From: UBA2357 sp041916775
GTDB taxonomy: Bacteria > Pseudomonadota > Gammaproteobacteria > Burkholderiales > Rhodocyclaceae
Assembly: GCA_041916775.1 (NCBI GenBank)
Contig: JAYRYZ010000005.1
Location: forward strand, 124,001-188,000
Reading direction: 5' to 3'
DNA length: 64,000 bases
Below the pieces are notes generated by a model. The model saw only the letters and a list, made by a program, of their open reading frames with translations, searched no databases and was not told the DNA's origin. This document shows positions 1 to 7,364 of the stretch, in pieces; the first letter of the stretch is position 1, and each line of letters starts with the position of its first letter. The position numbers were made by a program, and so were the translations under genes.

Positions 1-468
1 CCAGCCGTGGCCCTTGATGATGTCCGCGACCTTGCGCTTGAGGTCGAAGGTGCGGGTGTGCGACAGGAAGTCGTTGAGCTCGCGGGTGGAGTCCTGAAAG
101 GACAGCTGGATGTGATCCAGCCCGGCGCGTTTGAGCGCATCCGCGCGCGCCTCGGTCAGACCCACGCCCGAGGTCAGCAGGTTGGTGTAGAAACCGAGGC
201 GGTGCGCCTCCGCAACCAGTTCCTCCAGATCCTCGCGCAGCAGCGGCTCGCCACCCGAGAAGCCGCACTGCACGCTGCCCGCGGCGCGCGCCTCGCGCAG
301 CACGCGGATCCAGTCGGCGGTGTCGAGCTCCTGGGGCGTGTGTGCGAAATCCACCGGGTTGTAGCAGAACACGCAGTGCAGCGGGCAGCGGTAGGTGAGC
401 TCCGCCAACAGCCACAGCGGCGGGCCGACCTGCAGCGACGGCGAAACGGGTGCCTCGGCAGGATTCAT
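1..468 (-). CDS. pqqE: PqqE, PqqA peptide cyclase (radical SAM), N-terminal 156 residues, cut by window edge
   Basis: Radical SAM enzyme that forms the Glu-Tyr carbon-carbon bond in PqqA, an early step of pyrroloquinoline quinone synthesis. The reading frame starts at an ATG 24 bases after the pqqD stop and stays open to the window edge. The iron-sulfur motif CPLHCVFC places the three cluster cysteines at C28, C32 and C35, and a GGEP motif typical of radical SAM proteins follows at about residue 74. The start of the protein (PPLWLLAELTYRCPLHC) is very characteristic of PqqE. An ATG 14 bases further upstream is out of frame and soon hits a stop. The C-terminal SPASM part lies outside the window. 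It is the last visible gene of the pqqABCDE operon. Confidence 0.95.
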   Translation of the reverse strand, partial: MNPAEAPVSPSLQVGPPLWLLAELTYRCPLHCVFCYNPVDFAHTPQELDTADWIRVLREARAAGSVQCGFSGGEPLLREDLEELVAEAHRLGFYTNLLTSGVGLTEARADALKRAGLDHIQLSFQDSTRELNDFLSHTRTFDLKRKVADIIKGHGW

Positions 469-492
469 CGATGCGTCCTCATGGGCAGTGCC

Positions 493-777
493 TTACAGCG
501 CCACCCATTGGCGGGTTCGCGCCATCGCGAGGAAGGCCTCGACCTCGGGCGCGAGCCCGGCCGCCTGGAAGGCCGCCTCCAGTTCGGCGACGATCTCCGC
601 GACCGTGCGCACGCCGTCGCAGCGCCTGAGGATCTCGCCCGCGCTCTGGTTGAGCTTCACCATGCCCTCGGGGTAGAGCAGCACCCAGGCCTGCTGGGCC
701 TCTTCCCACTGAAGGCGGAACTTGCGCGAGATCGTGGGCCGGACCGCGGCCTGCATCGGCTCTGCTGCCGCGCTCAT
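493..777 (-). CDS. pqqD: PqqD, PqqA-binding chaperone
   Basis: Small 94-residue protein that binds the PqqA precursor peptide and presents it to PqqE. The sequence has the family core: RKFRLQWEEAQQAWVLLYPEG, then a winged-helix-like segment with LNQSAGEIL and a C-terminal acidic helix. The ATG overlaps the pqqC stop by four bases, so translation is probably coupled to pqqC. The length is normal for stand-alone PqqD; it is not fused to PqqC or PqqE as in some bacteria. Confidence 0.95.
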   Translation of the reverse strand: MSAAAEPMQAAVRPTISRKFRLQWEEAQQAWVLLYPEGMVKLNQSAGEILRRCDGVRTVAEIVAELEAAFQAAGLAPEVEAFLAMARTRQWVAL

Positions 778-1544
778 GCCTTTGGTCCCTTGATCTCGAT
801 GTCGCACTGGCTGAGCATGATCCCGTCGGCGAGCGCCCACAGCACATCGAGCTTGAACTGCAGGATCTCCAGCGCGCGCTCCTGCATCGCCCGAGTCTGG
901 CTGAAGTAGTCGAGCGTGAAGCGCAGCCCGTGCTCGACATCGCGCCGCGCCTGGGTGAGGCGGTTGCGGAAGTACTGCAGCCCGGCGGTATCCACCCACG
1001 GGTACTGGCTCGGCCAGGTATCGATGCGCTGCTGATGGATGTGCGGCGCGAAGAGCTCGGTGAGGCTGGAAGCCACCGCCTCCTGCCAGGGCCGCTGGCG
1101 GGCGAAGTTGATGTAGGCATCCACCGCGAAGCGCACCGATGGCACGACGTGGCGCAGCGAGGTGACGTCGTCGCGGCTGAGGCCCACCGCCTCGCCGAGA
1201 CGGATCCAGGCCTCGATGCCGCCGGGGTCGTCCAGCCCGCCGATCTGGAAGCCGTCGTGGTCTAGGATGCGCTGTATCCACTCGCGGCGAATCTCGCGAT
1301 CGGGACAGTTGGAGAGGATGGCCGCATCCTTCACCGGAATCGCGATCTGGTAATAGAAGCGGTTGGCGACCCAGCCGCGCAGCTGCGCCGGGGTGAGCCG
1401 CCCTTCCGCCATCATCACGTGGAAGGGGTGGTGGATGTGATAGCCGCTGCCCTTGTCGCGCAGCAGCATCTCGAACTCGGCGCGGCTCCAGGGGGCGCGG
1501 CTGTCCGGCGCGGTCAGCATTGCAGTGTGTTCTATCGTGCTCAC
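774..1544 (-). CDS. pqqC: PqqC, pyrroloquinoline-quinone synthase
   Basis: Cofactor-free oxidase that carries out the last ring closure and eight-electron oxidation to give PQQ. The 256-residue product is all-helical by sequence and contains recognisable PqqC blocks: YHIHHPFHVMMAEG near residue 35, ANRFYYQIAIPVKDAAILSN near residue 60, and WPSQYPWVDTAGLQYFRNRL near residue 180. Length matches the family. The start overlaps the pqqB stop by four bases and the stop overlaps pqqD by four bases, so it sits in a tightly coupled operon. Confidence 0.96.
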   Translation of the reverse strand: MSTIEHTAMLTAPDSRAPWSRAEFEMLLRDKGSGYHIHHPFHVMMAEGRLTPAQLRGWVANRFYYQIAIPVKDAAILSNCPDREIRREWIQRILDHDGFQIGGLDDPGGIEAWIRLGEAVGLSRDDVTSLRHVVPSVRFAVDAYINFARQRPWQEAVASSLTELFAPHIHQQRIDTWPSQYPWVDTAGLQYFRNRLTQARRDVEHGLRFTLDYFSQTRAMQERALEILQFKLDVLWALADGIMLSQCDIEIKGPKA

Positions 1545-2455
1545 AGGACAATCTCCATGCCGTCGTGGGCCACCTCGATCCCGCTGGCGGTGAGCAACGC
1601 CCGCTCGGGGCTGTCCTCATCCAGGATGGGGTTGGTGTTGTTGATGTGGATCAGCACCTTGCGCGTGCTTGCCGGCAGCTCTGCGAGCCACTCGAGCATG
1701 CCACCCGCGCCCGACTGCGGCAGGTGCCCCATCGCGCGCGAGGTCTTGGAAGACGCGCCGAGGCGGATCATCTCGTCGTCGGTCCACAAGGTGCCGTCGA
1801 CCAGCACGCAGTCGGCCGCGCGCATCGCCTCCCACACTGGCGCCTCCATCTCGCCGAGCCCGGGTGCATAGAACAGGCGCTTGCCGGAGCGGGTGTCGGT
1901 GAGTGTGACGCCGATGTTGTCGCCCGGCTGCGGCTGGTCGCGGTGCGGGGAGTACGGCGGCGCGTTGCTGATCAGCGGCAGCGCGGTGAACGCGAGGCCC
2001 GGCGCACCGTCGATCGCGAATATCTCGCCCAACGGCAATTCACGCCAGGCGATGCCCGCGTAGTGGCGCAGCACGCCGAAGATCGGGTTGCCTGCGGAGA
2101 GGTCCTCGCGCACCCCGGGCGTACACCACACGGGCCAGGGCTGGCGGTGCTCGCGCAGCATGTAGAGGCCGGTGGTATGGTCGATCTGCGCGTCGATTAG
2201 CACGATCGCCGCGATCGCGGTGTCTCGCAGCGCACGTGCCGGCTGCAGCGCCGGGAAGGCGCGGATCTGCTGGAGGATGTCAGGCGAAGCATTGAACAGC
2301 ACCCAGTTCTCGTCGTCGCCGCTTGCGACGATCGAAGACTGCGTGCGTGGGATCGCGTTCACCGTGCCGCGGCGCACGCCATCACAGTTGCGGCAGTTGC
2401 AGTTCCACTGCGGGAACCCTCCCCCGGCGGCCGCGCCGAGCACTCTGATTTTCAT
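1541..2455 (-). CDS. pqqB: PqqB, metallo-beta-lactamase-fold protein
   Basis: PqqB is a metallo-beta-lactamase-fold protein thought to hydroxylate a tyrosine-derived intermediate or to help release PQQ. The 304-residue sequence starts MKIRVLGAAAGGGFPQWNC with a CNCRNC cysteine cluster at about residues 18-24, as in known PqqB. The metal-site region DAQIDHTTGLYMLREH lies at about residue 118. It is separated from pqqA by an 80-base gap that contains a stable hairpin and overlaps pqqC by four bases. Confidence 0.95.
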   Translation of the reverse strand: MKIRVLGAAAGGGFPQWNCNCRNCDGVRRGTVNAIPRTQSSIVASGDDENWVLFNASPDILQQIRAFPALQPARALRDTAIAAIVLIDAQIDHTTGLYMLREHRQPWPVWCTPGVREDLSAGNPIFGVLRHYAGIAWRELPLGEIFAIDGAPGLAFTALPLISNAPPYSPHRDQPQPGDNIGVTLTDTRSGKRLFYAPGLGEMEAPVWEAMRAADCVLVDGTLWTDDEMIRLGASSKTSRAMGHLPQSGAGGMLEWLAELPASTRKVLIHINNTNPILDEDSPERALLTASGIEVAHDGMEIVL

Positions 2456-2494
2456 GCGGGCAGTTCCCGGAAGATGGGTGGATCAGGCGGTCGC

Positions 2495-2521
2495 GCCCGA
2501 CCCGCACATGGCAGGTCGGGC
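2495..2521 (-). terminator. pqqA-pqqB intergenic hairpin (attenuator candidate)
   Basis: A perfect 8-bp GC-rich stem (GCCCGACC with GGTCGGGC) and an 11-base loop lie between pqqA and pqqB. No U-run follows on the minus strand, so it is not a full intrinsic terminator. In other bacteria pqqA transcripts greatly exceed those of pqqB-E, and a hairpin here could cause partial termination or protect the pqqA message. The function is inferred. Confidence 0.55.
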
Positions 2522-2535
2522 GTGGTGCGGCGGGT

Positions 2536-2610
2536 TCAGCGGGTGGCGATGTACATCGTGATTTCGAAGCCGAAGCGGAAGTCGCAAGCCGTCGGGGTTT
2601 CCCATTTCAT
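2536..2610 (-). CDS. pqqA: PqqA, PQQ precursor peptide
   Basis: A 24-residue peptide that supplies the glutamate and tyrosine from which PQQ is built. It starts MKWETPTACDFRFGFEITMY, and E16 and Y20 form the obligatory E-x-x-x-Y motif. Length and sequence are typical of the family. A good ribosome-binding site (AGGAG, about nine bases upstream of the ATG) supports the start. It is the first gene of the operon, and its upstream region carries a palindromic site that is repeated in front of the TonB receptor at 7365. Confidence 0.95.
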   Translation of the reverse strand: MKWETPTACDFRFGFEITMYIATR

Positions 2611-2735
2611 GGTGTGTCTCCTGGAGATCGTGGTTGTCGATTGCGGGTGCATCGCGAGGGTAGCGGAGCAGGCTCCGGTACGAACACATGGTGCCCGCAC
2701 GTCGGCGGCGCGGCCTCGGCGAATGCTTGATTGTG

Positions 2736-2758
2736 ATCTCATGATTTTCATGATTCGG
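2736..2758 (-). promoter_or_regulatory. Palindromic operator candidate, copy 1 (pqqA / aminopeptidase)
   Basis: The core TCATGATTTTCATGA (2739-2753) is two TCATGA half-sites around a 3-base centre. The 23-base site matches 7256-7278 at 19 of 23 positions when read in the direction of the gene it precedes. It lies about 126 bases before pqqA and 117 bases before the divergent aminopeptidase gene. The binding protein is unknown. Confidence 0.6.
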
Positions 2759-2875
2759 CTGCCCAGCAGCGCCCCGACGACCGACCCCGACCCCGACCAC
2801 GCCCACCTCACAGCCCGCACCACACTCGCGGCCTGCCCGGTAACATGACCGCCCCGACTGCAACCGGCCAGCACA

Positions 2876-3862
2876 ATGGACAACACGCACCTGCCACTCT
2901 TCCCACCCACCGAGCCCTTTGCCCACGGCATGCTGCCGGTGGGAAACGGCCATTCGATCCATTGGGAGCAATGTGGCAACCCGGATGGCATCCCGGCCGT
3001 GTTCCTGCACGGTGGGCCGGGCAGCGGCTGCAACGCGCAGCACCGCCGCCTGCTGGACCCGGCGCGTTACTGCATCGTGCTCTTCGACCAGCGCGGCTGC
3101 GGGCGCAGCACACCGCGTGGAGAGACGCGGCACAACACCACCGCGCACCTCGTCGCCGACATCGAGCGCCTGCGCGTGCATCTGGGCATCGCGCGCTGGC
3201 TGGTGTTCGGCGGTTCCTGGGGCTCCAGCCTGGCAGTGGCGTACGCCGGCGCGCATCCCGACAGCTGCCTGGGTGCGATCCTGCGCGGCGTGTTCCTCAC
3301 CGGCACGGCGGATCTCGACTGGTTCTTCGACACCGCGAGCGCGCTTGCGCCGGATGCTTTCGCCACCCTCACCGCCGGGCTGGGCCTGGCGCCGGGCGGG
3401 AAGGTCCTGCCGAGGCTCTTCGATGTGGTGGAGCGTGGCACTGCCGACGAAGCTGCGCTGGCAGTACGCCACTGGATGCGCTGGGAGGCGACGCTGTCCG
3501 CACCCGGCCGGGCGCCCGCTGCGCTGCCAAACCCCGGGGCCGACGAGTTGGCGGCCCTGCGCGACAAGTACCGCATCCAGGCCTGGTATCTGCGCAAGCT
3601 GTGCTTTCTCGATGAGGCGGGCGTGTTCGGCGCGGCCGGGCGGATTTCCGGGCGCATGCCGGTGGCGATCGTGCATGGCCGGCTGGACCTCATCTGCCGC
3701 GCCTCGGGCGCCTGGGCGCTGCACGCTGCCCTGCCCGGCAGCCGCCTGCATCTGGTGGACGGTGCCGGCCACAGCCCTTTCGAGCCACCCATCGCGCGGA
3801 GCCTGATCGGCGCCGGCGCAGCCTTCGCCTGCAGGGGAGACTTCAGCGGCTGGCCAGACTGA
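2876..3862 (+). CDS. pip: Prolyl aminopeptidase (proline iminopeptidase)
   Basis: Alpha/beta-hydrolase that removes N-terminal proline from peptides, acting in the cytoplasm. The 328-residue protein shows the family order: HWEQCGNPDG, the oxyanion-hole motif HGGPGSGC near residue 46, the nucleophile elbow GGSWGS with the catalytic serine near residue 115, the acid in HGRLDLICR near residue 270 and the catalytic histidine in GAGHSPFEPP near residue 302. It is divergent from pqqA, and the shared intergenic region carries the palindromic operator candidate. A role in trimming processed PqqA is conceivable but would be pure speculation. Confidence 0.93.
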   Translation: MDNTHLPLFPPTEPFAHGMLPVGNGHSIHWEQCGNPDGIPAVFLHGGPGSGCNAQHRRLLDPARYCIVLFDQRGCGRSTPRGETRHNTTAHLVADIERLRVHLGIARWLVFGGSWGSSLAVAYAGAHPDSCLGAILRGVFLTGTADLDWFFDTASALAPDAFATLTAGLGLAPGGKVLPRLFDVVERGTADEAALAVRHWMRWEATLSAPGRAPAALPNPGADELAALRDKYRIQAWYLRKLCFLDEAGVFGAAGRISGRMPVAIVHGRLDLICRASGAWALHAALPGSRLHLVDGAGHSPFEPPIARSLIGAGAAFACRGDFSGWPD

Positions 3863-3874
3863 ATGCGGCGCAGC

Positions 3875-6800
3875 TCAGGCGCCGTGCGGGGGAATCTCGA
3901 TGTGGGTGAGGCGGGCCTCCTCGCGGCGCACGAAGTCGGCGAACGCATCGGGTGGCAGCGGGCGGCTGAAGTGGTATCCCTGCACCTCGTCACAGCCATG
4001 CAGCTTGAGGAAATCCAGCTGTCCGGCAGATTCGACCCCCTCGGCAATCGTCAGCATCTCGAGACTGAAAGCGAGGTGGATGATGGCGGTCACGATCGCC
4101 TTGTCGTCGGGGTCGTCGATGATGTCGCGCACGAAGGACTGATCGATCTTGAGCTTGTGAGCACGGAAGCGTTTCAGGTAGCTGAGCGAGGAGTAGCCGG
4201 TTCCGAAATCGTCGATCGCGATGCGCACGCCGTGGCGATCGAGCTCGTTCATGACCCGGATCGCCATCTCTGGGTCCTCCATGGCGACCGCTTCGGTGAG
4301 CTCCAGCTCGAGCAGCCGGGGGGCCACACCGGTCTGCGCCAGCAGCGCCTCGACACGTCCGGGCAGGTCGGGATGGCGGAACTGCACCGCTGAGAGGTTG
4401 ACCGCAAGCATCAGCGGCGGCAGCCCCTCGTCTGCCCAACGCCGCGCCTGCTGCAGCGCGCTGCGCAACACCCACTCGCCAATCGGCAGGATCAGGCCAT
4501 TTCCCTCCGCGATGTGGATGAACTCCGCCGGTGAGATCAACCCCAACTCCGGATGCGACCAGCGCAGCAGCGCCTCAGCACCGACCACGCGTCCATCCTG
4601 CAGCGAAACCTGTGGCTGGTACTCGAGATACAACTGCTCGCGCTCGAGTGCGTGGTGGAGCGCATTCGCGAGTGCGAGTGTACGTGCGGAATGCAGTTGC
4701 ATCTCGTGCGTGAAGAAACGGAAGGTGTTGCGCCCCTCGCGCTTGGCACGATACATCGCGGTGTCCGCGTTCCGCGACAGCGTATCCAGGTCGCGTCCAT
4801 CATCCGGGAAGATGGCTATGCCGATGGAGGGAGTGATCGTGAGCTCGTGCCGATCGATGACGCAGGGCATCGACACCGCCTCGATGAGCCGGCCGGCCGC
4901 ATGTGCCGCGCCCTCGTCGTCGGTATTCGGCAGGATGAACACGAACTCGTCTCCGCCCGGGCGCGACACGGTATCGACTGCTCGCAGGCAGCCTGAGAGG
5001 CGTTTGGCCACCTCGACCAGCAGGCGGTCGCCAACGTCGTGACCGAGCGTGTCGTTGATGTTCTTGAAGTGATCCAGATCGAGGAACATCACCGCCATCG
5101 GCTCGCTCTCCCGATGAGCGAGGCTGACCGCATACTGGAAACGATCCTTCAGCAGGGTGCGGTTCGGCAGGCCGGTGAGGTGATCGAAATGGGCCAGGTG
5201 CTGGATGCGCGCCTCCGCGAGCTTGCGCTCCGAGATGTCGCGGGTGACGCCATGAATCTCGACCTTTCCGCTGCGCGGATTGCACGCGAAGTTGGTCACC
5301 ACCTCGGTCCATACTGTCGAGCCGTCCTTGCATGGCTGCTGGAGCTCGACAATCTCGAAATCCTCCGGCCCGCGCTTGCCCGCGTTGAACTCCGCGAGCG
5401 ACGCGGTGATCCGCCCGCGCACCCGCTGCGCGCCCTCCGGTGTCAGCGCGGCATCCATCGGCTGCGCCATGATCTCCTCGGGCGTGTAACCGCGCAGCCG
5501 CTTGACCGACGGGCTGACATACAGGAAGCACAGACTCTCCGGATCCATCACCCAGATCACGTCGTTGATCGTCTCGGTGAGGATGCGGTACTTGGCCTCG
5601 CGCTCTGCGATCTCGTCGACCAGGCGCTCACGCTCCGCATCGCGCCGGAAGCGCTCGAAGGCGAAGTCGACGTCCATCGCCATTTCCTGCAACAGGCCGC
5701 GCGCCGCTTCGTCGAAGGCATCACGCTCGGACGCATAGAGCGATATCGCGCCGACCACCCTGCCCTCGCGATGCAGCGGCAGTGCTGCCGAAGCGCGCCA
5801 GCCATACTGCCGCCCGCGCGCATGCCAGGGAGCGGTCGCGGGATCATTGAGGAAGTCCTGGCACCAGCACGGCCTGTCCTCGCGCACTGCGGTACCGGTG
5901 GGGCCACGGCCAGAGGCATCATCCGGGTCGGTGACGATGTGCAGCCCGTCAACGTAAGCATCGCCCGCGCCGTATGACGCCACCGGCCGCAGCAGCGCAC
6001 CATCCTCGTCCAGCATGCCGATCCACGCCATCGCCATGCCGCCATGTTCGACCGCGTCGCGGCAGATCTGGGGCAGGAGCTCCGCCTCGGTACTGCAGCG
6101 CACGATCGCCTGATTGCACTGGCTCAAGGTTGCATAGAGGCGGCCGAGGCGTTCCAGCGCGCGGGTCCGCTCCTGCACCTGACTGCGTAACGCAACCACC
6201 CCCACCAGCGCCACGATGCCCGTGACCACCAGGGCAAGCAGCACATTTCGCGTCCAATCCGGCAGCAGGATCTGGGGCGCCGGTGCAGACCAACGACGCA
6301 ATATGGAAAAGAACGGCGAACCCGGGTTGGCACGCCACTCGGCCAGGTGCCGATCGAGCGCCGCCAGAAGATCCGCGTTGCGCCCCTTGCCGCTGGCGTA
6401 GAACAGGGACGCAGGCTGGAACATGATCGGCGTCTCGACCAGACCGAGCGAGCCGGCGCGATACTCGCCAAAGTATCGGCTCACCGCAGCGGCATCGGCC
6501 TGGCGCTCGGCCACCAGCCGCAGGGCCTCTTCCGGCGACTGCGCAGCGATCAGGCTCAGGTTCACACCGAAGCCCTCGAGCATGCTCTCGAAGGCCTGCT
6601 CCTGCACGCTACCGCCAAGGATCGCAACGCGCTTGCCATCGAGATCCATGATGGAGTCGAACGTCTCATCCGGTCGACGGAACACCTGCGACCAACTGTG
6701 TAGCGCTGGTATGCGGTGAAACGCAAAGAGGGACGCTCGCTCGTCGGTCCACGCGACATCCGGCATCAGGTCGAGCGAGCCGGCCTCCAGCATGACCAGG

Positions 6801-7042
6801 CAGTCTTGCCACTCGCAAGGCACGAAGCGCAGCGACCAGCCCTCGCGCCGGGCGACCTCCTCGAGGAGCTCGATCAGGATCCCATCCGCGACGTCACCCT
6901 TGGCGAAAATCTTGGGGGGATTGTCGTAGACACCCACGCGCACCTCGCGCGCGGAAGATGGCGCGGCGAATGCCAGCAGCAAGAGCAACCCGGCCCCCAG
7001 CAGCATGGCCGACCGCTTCAAGTCGCGCAGGAGGTTTCGCAT
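3875..7042 (-). CDS. Periplasmic-sensing diguanylate cyclase/phosphodiesterase (SBP-GAF-PAS-GGDEF-EAL)
   Basis: Large membrane sensor (1055 residues from this start) expected to control cyclic-di-GMP. In order: signal or anchor segment, a type-3 solute-binding-like periplasmic domain (VRVGVYDNPPKIFAKGD to about residue 250), a transmembrane helix (NVLLALVVTGIVALVGVVAL), GAF, PAS, GGDEF and EAL domains. The cyclase motif is intact (RPGGDEFVFI), with an RAVD inhibitory site five residues before it. The EAL domain keeps its catalytic residues (EALLRW, LTE, DDFGTGYSS, KIDQSFV, EGVE), so both activities may be present. The start was chosen because it gives a clean signal sequence; the frame stays open to 7168, so an earlier start is possible. 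It is divergent from the TonB receptor. Confidence 0.92.
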   Translation of the reverse strand: MRNLLRDLKRSAMLLGAGLLLLLAFAAPSSAREVRVGVYDNPPKIFAKGDVADGILIELLEEVARREGWSLRFVPCEWQDCLVMLEAGSLDLMPDVAWTDERASLFAFHRIPALHSWSQVFRRPDETFDSIMDLDGKRVAILGGSVQEQAFESMLEGFGVNLSLIAAQSPEEALRLVAERQADAAAVSRYFGEYRAGSLGLVETPIMFQPASLFYASGKGRNADLLAALDRHLAEWRANPGSPFFSILRRWSAPAPQILLPDWTRNVLLALVVTGIVALVGVVALRSQVQERTRALERLGRLYATLSQCNQAIVRCSTEAELLPQICRDAVEHGGMAMAWIGMLDEDGALLRPVASYGAGDAYVDGLHIVTDPDDASGRGPTGTAVREDRPCWCQDFLNDPATAPWHARGRQYGWRASAALPLHREGRVVGAISLYASERDAFDEAARGLLQEMAMDVDFAFERFRRDAERERLVDEIAEREAKYRILTETINDVIWVMDPESLCFLYVSPSVKRLRGYTPEEIMAQPMDAALTPEGAQRVRGRITASLAEFNAGKRGPEDFEIVELQQPCKDGSTVWTEVVTNFACNPRSGKVEIHGVTRDISERKLAEARIQHLAHFDHLTGLPNRTLLKDRFQYAVSLAHRESEPMAVMFLDLDHFKNINDTLGHDVGDRLLVEVAKRLSGCLRAVDTVSRPGGDEFVFILPNTDDEGAAHAAGRLIEAVSMPCVIDRHELTITPSIGIAIFPDDGRDLDTLSRNADTAMYRAKREGRNTFRFFTHEMQLHSARTLALANALHHALEREQLYLEYQPQVSLQDGRVVGAEALLRWSHPELGLISPAEFIHIAEGNGLILPIGEWVLRSALQQARRWADEGLPPLMLAVNLSAVQFRHPDLPGRVEALLAQTGVAPRLLELELTEAVAMEDPEMAIRVMNELDRHGVRIAIDDFGTGYSSLSYLKRFRAHKLKIDQSFVRDIIDDPDDKAIVTAIIHLAFSLEMLTIAEGVESAGQLDFLKLHGCDEVQGYHFSRPLPPDAFADFVRREEARLTHIEIPPHGA

Positions 7043-7255
7043 GCCGGCGGGCTGGATCACGAGGCCATTGCCTGGGGTCGCGGACACACAACTCTCCACT
7101 TCAAGTCGCCAGAAAACAACAAACTCAACAAATGCGGATTGTCCTCCATTTCCACTTGCCGGTGCCATTCAAGTCGCGCCCGGGCGCGCATTCGCGGCTG
7201 CACGCGGCACCGATTGCACGCGACCGCCGGCGTCCACGGTGCGGTCGCAAAAAGT

Positions 7256-7278
7256 CCGATTCATGATTTTCATGAGAT
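7256..7278 (+). promoter_or_regulatory. Palindromic operator candidate, copy 2 (TonB receptor)
   Basis: The site contains the same 15-base core TCATGATTTTCATGA (7261-7275) as the pqqA upstream region, with matching outer bases (CCGA before, GAT after) when both are read towards their genes. It lies about 86 bases upstream of the receptor ATG in the 322-base divergent region shared with the GGDEF-EAL gene. I see nothing else in that region. Confidence 0.6.
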
Positions 7279-7364
7279 GCGCACCAAGATTCCAACGATT
7301 CCTCGCGGCCTGCCAGCCATTGAAAATCACAGTTCTACGCTCCCACACTCCGGAATTCGGCACC

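Noticed and set aside
7..909. Long plus-strand open frame over the pqqE-pqqC region
   Set aside because: It is antisense to pqqE, pqqD and pqqC, which are certain from motifs; high GC content produces such shadow frames throughout the window.
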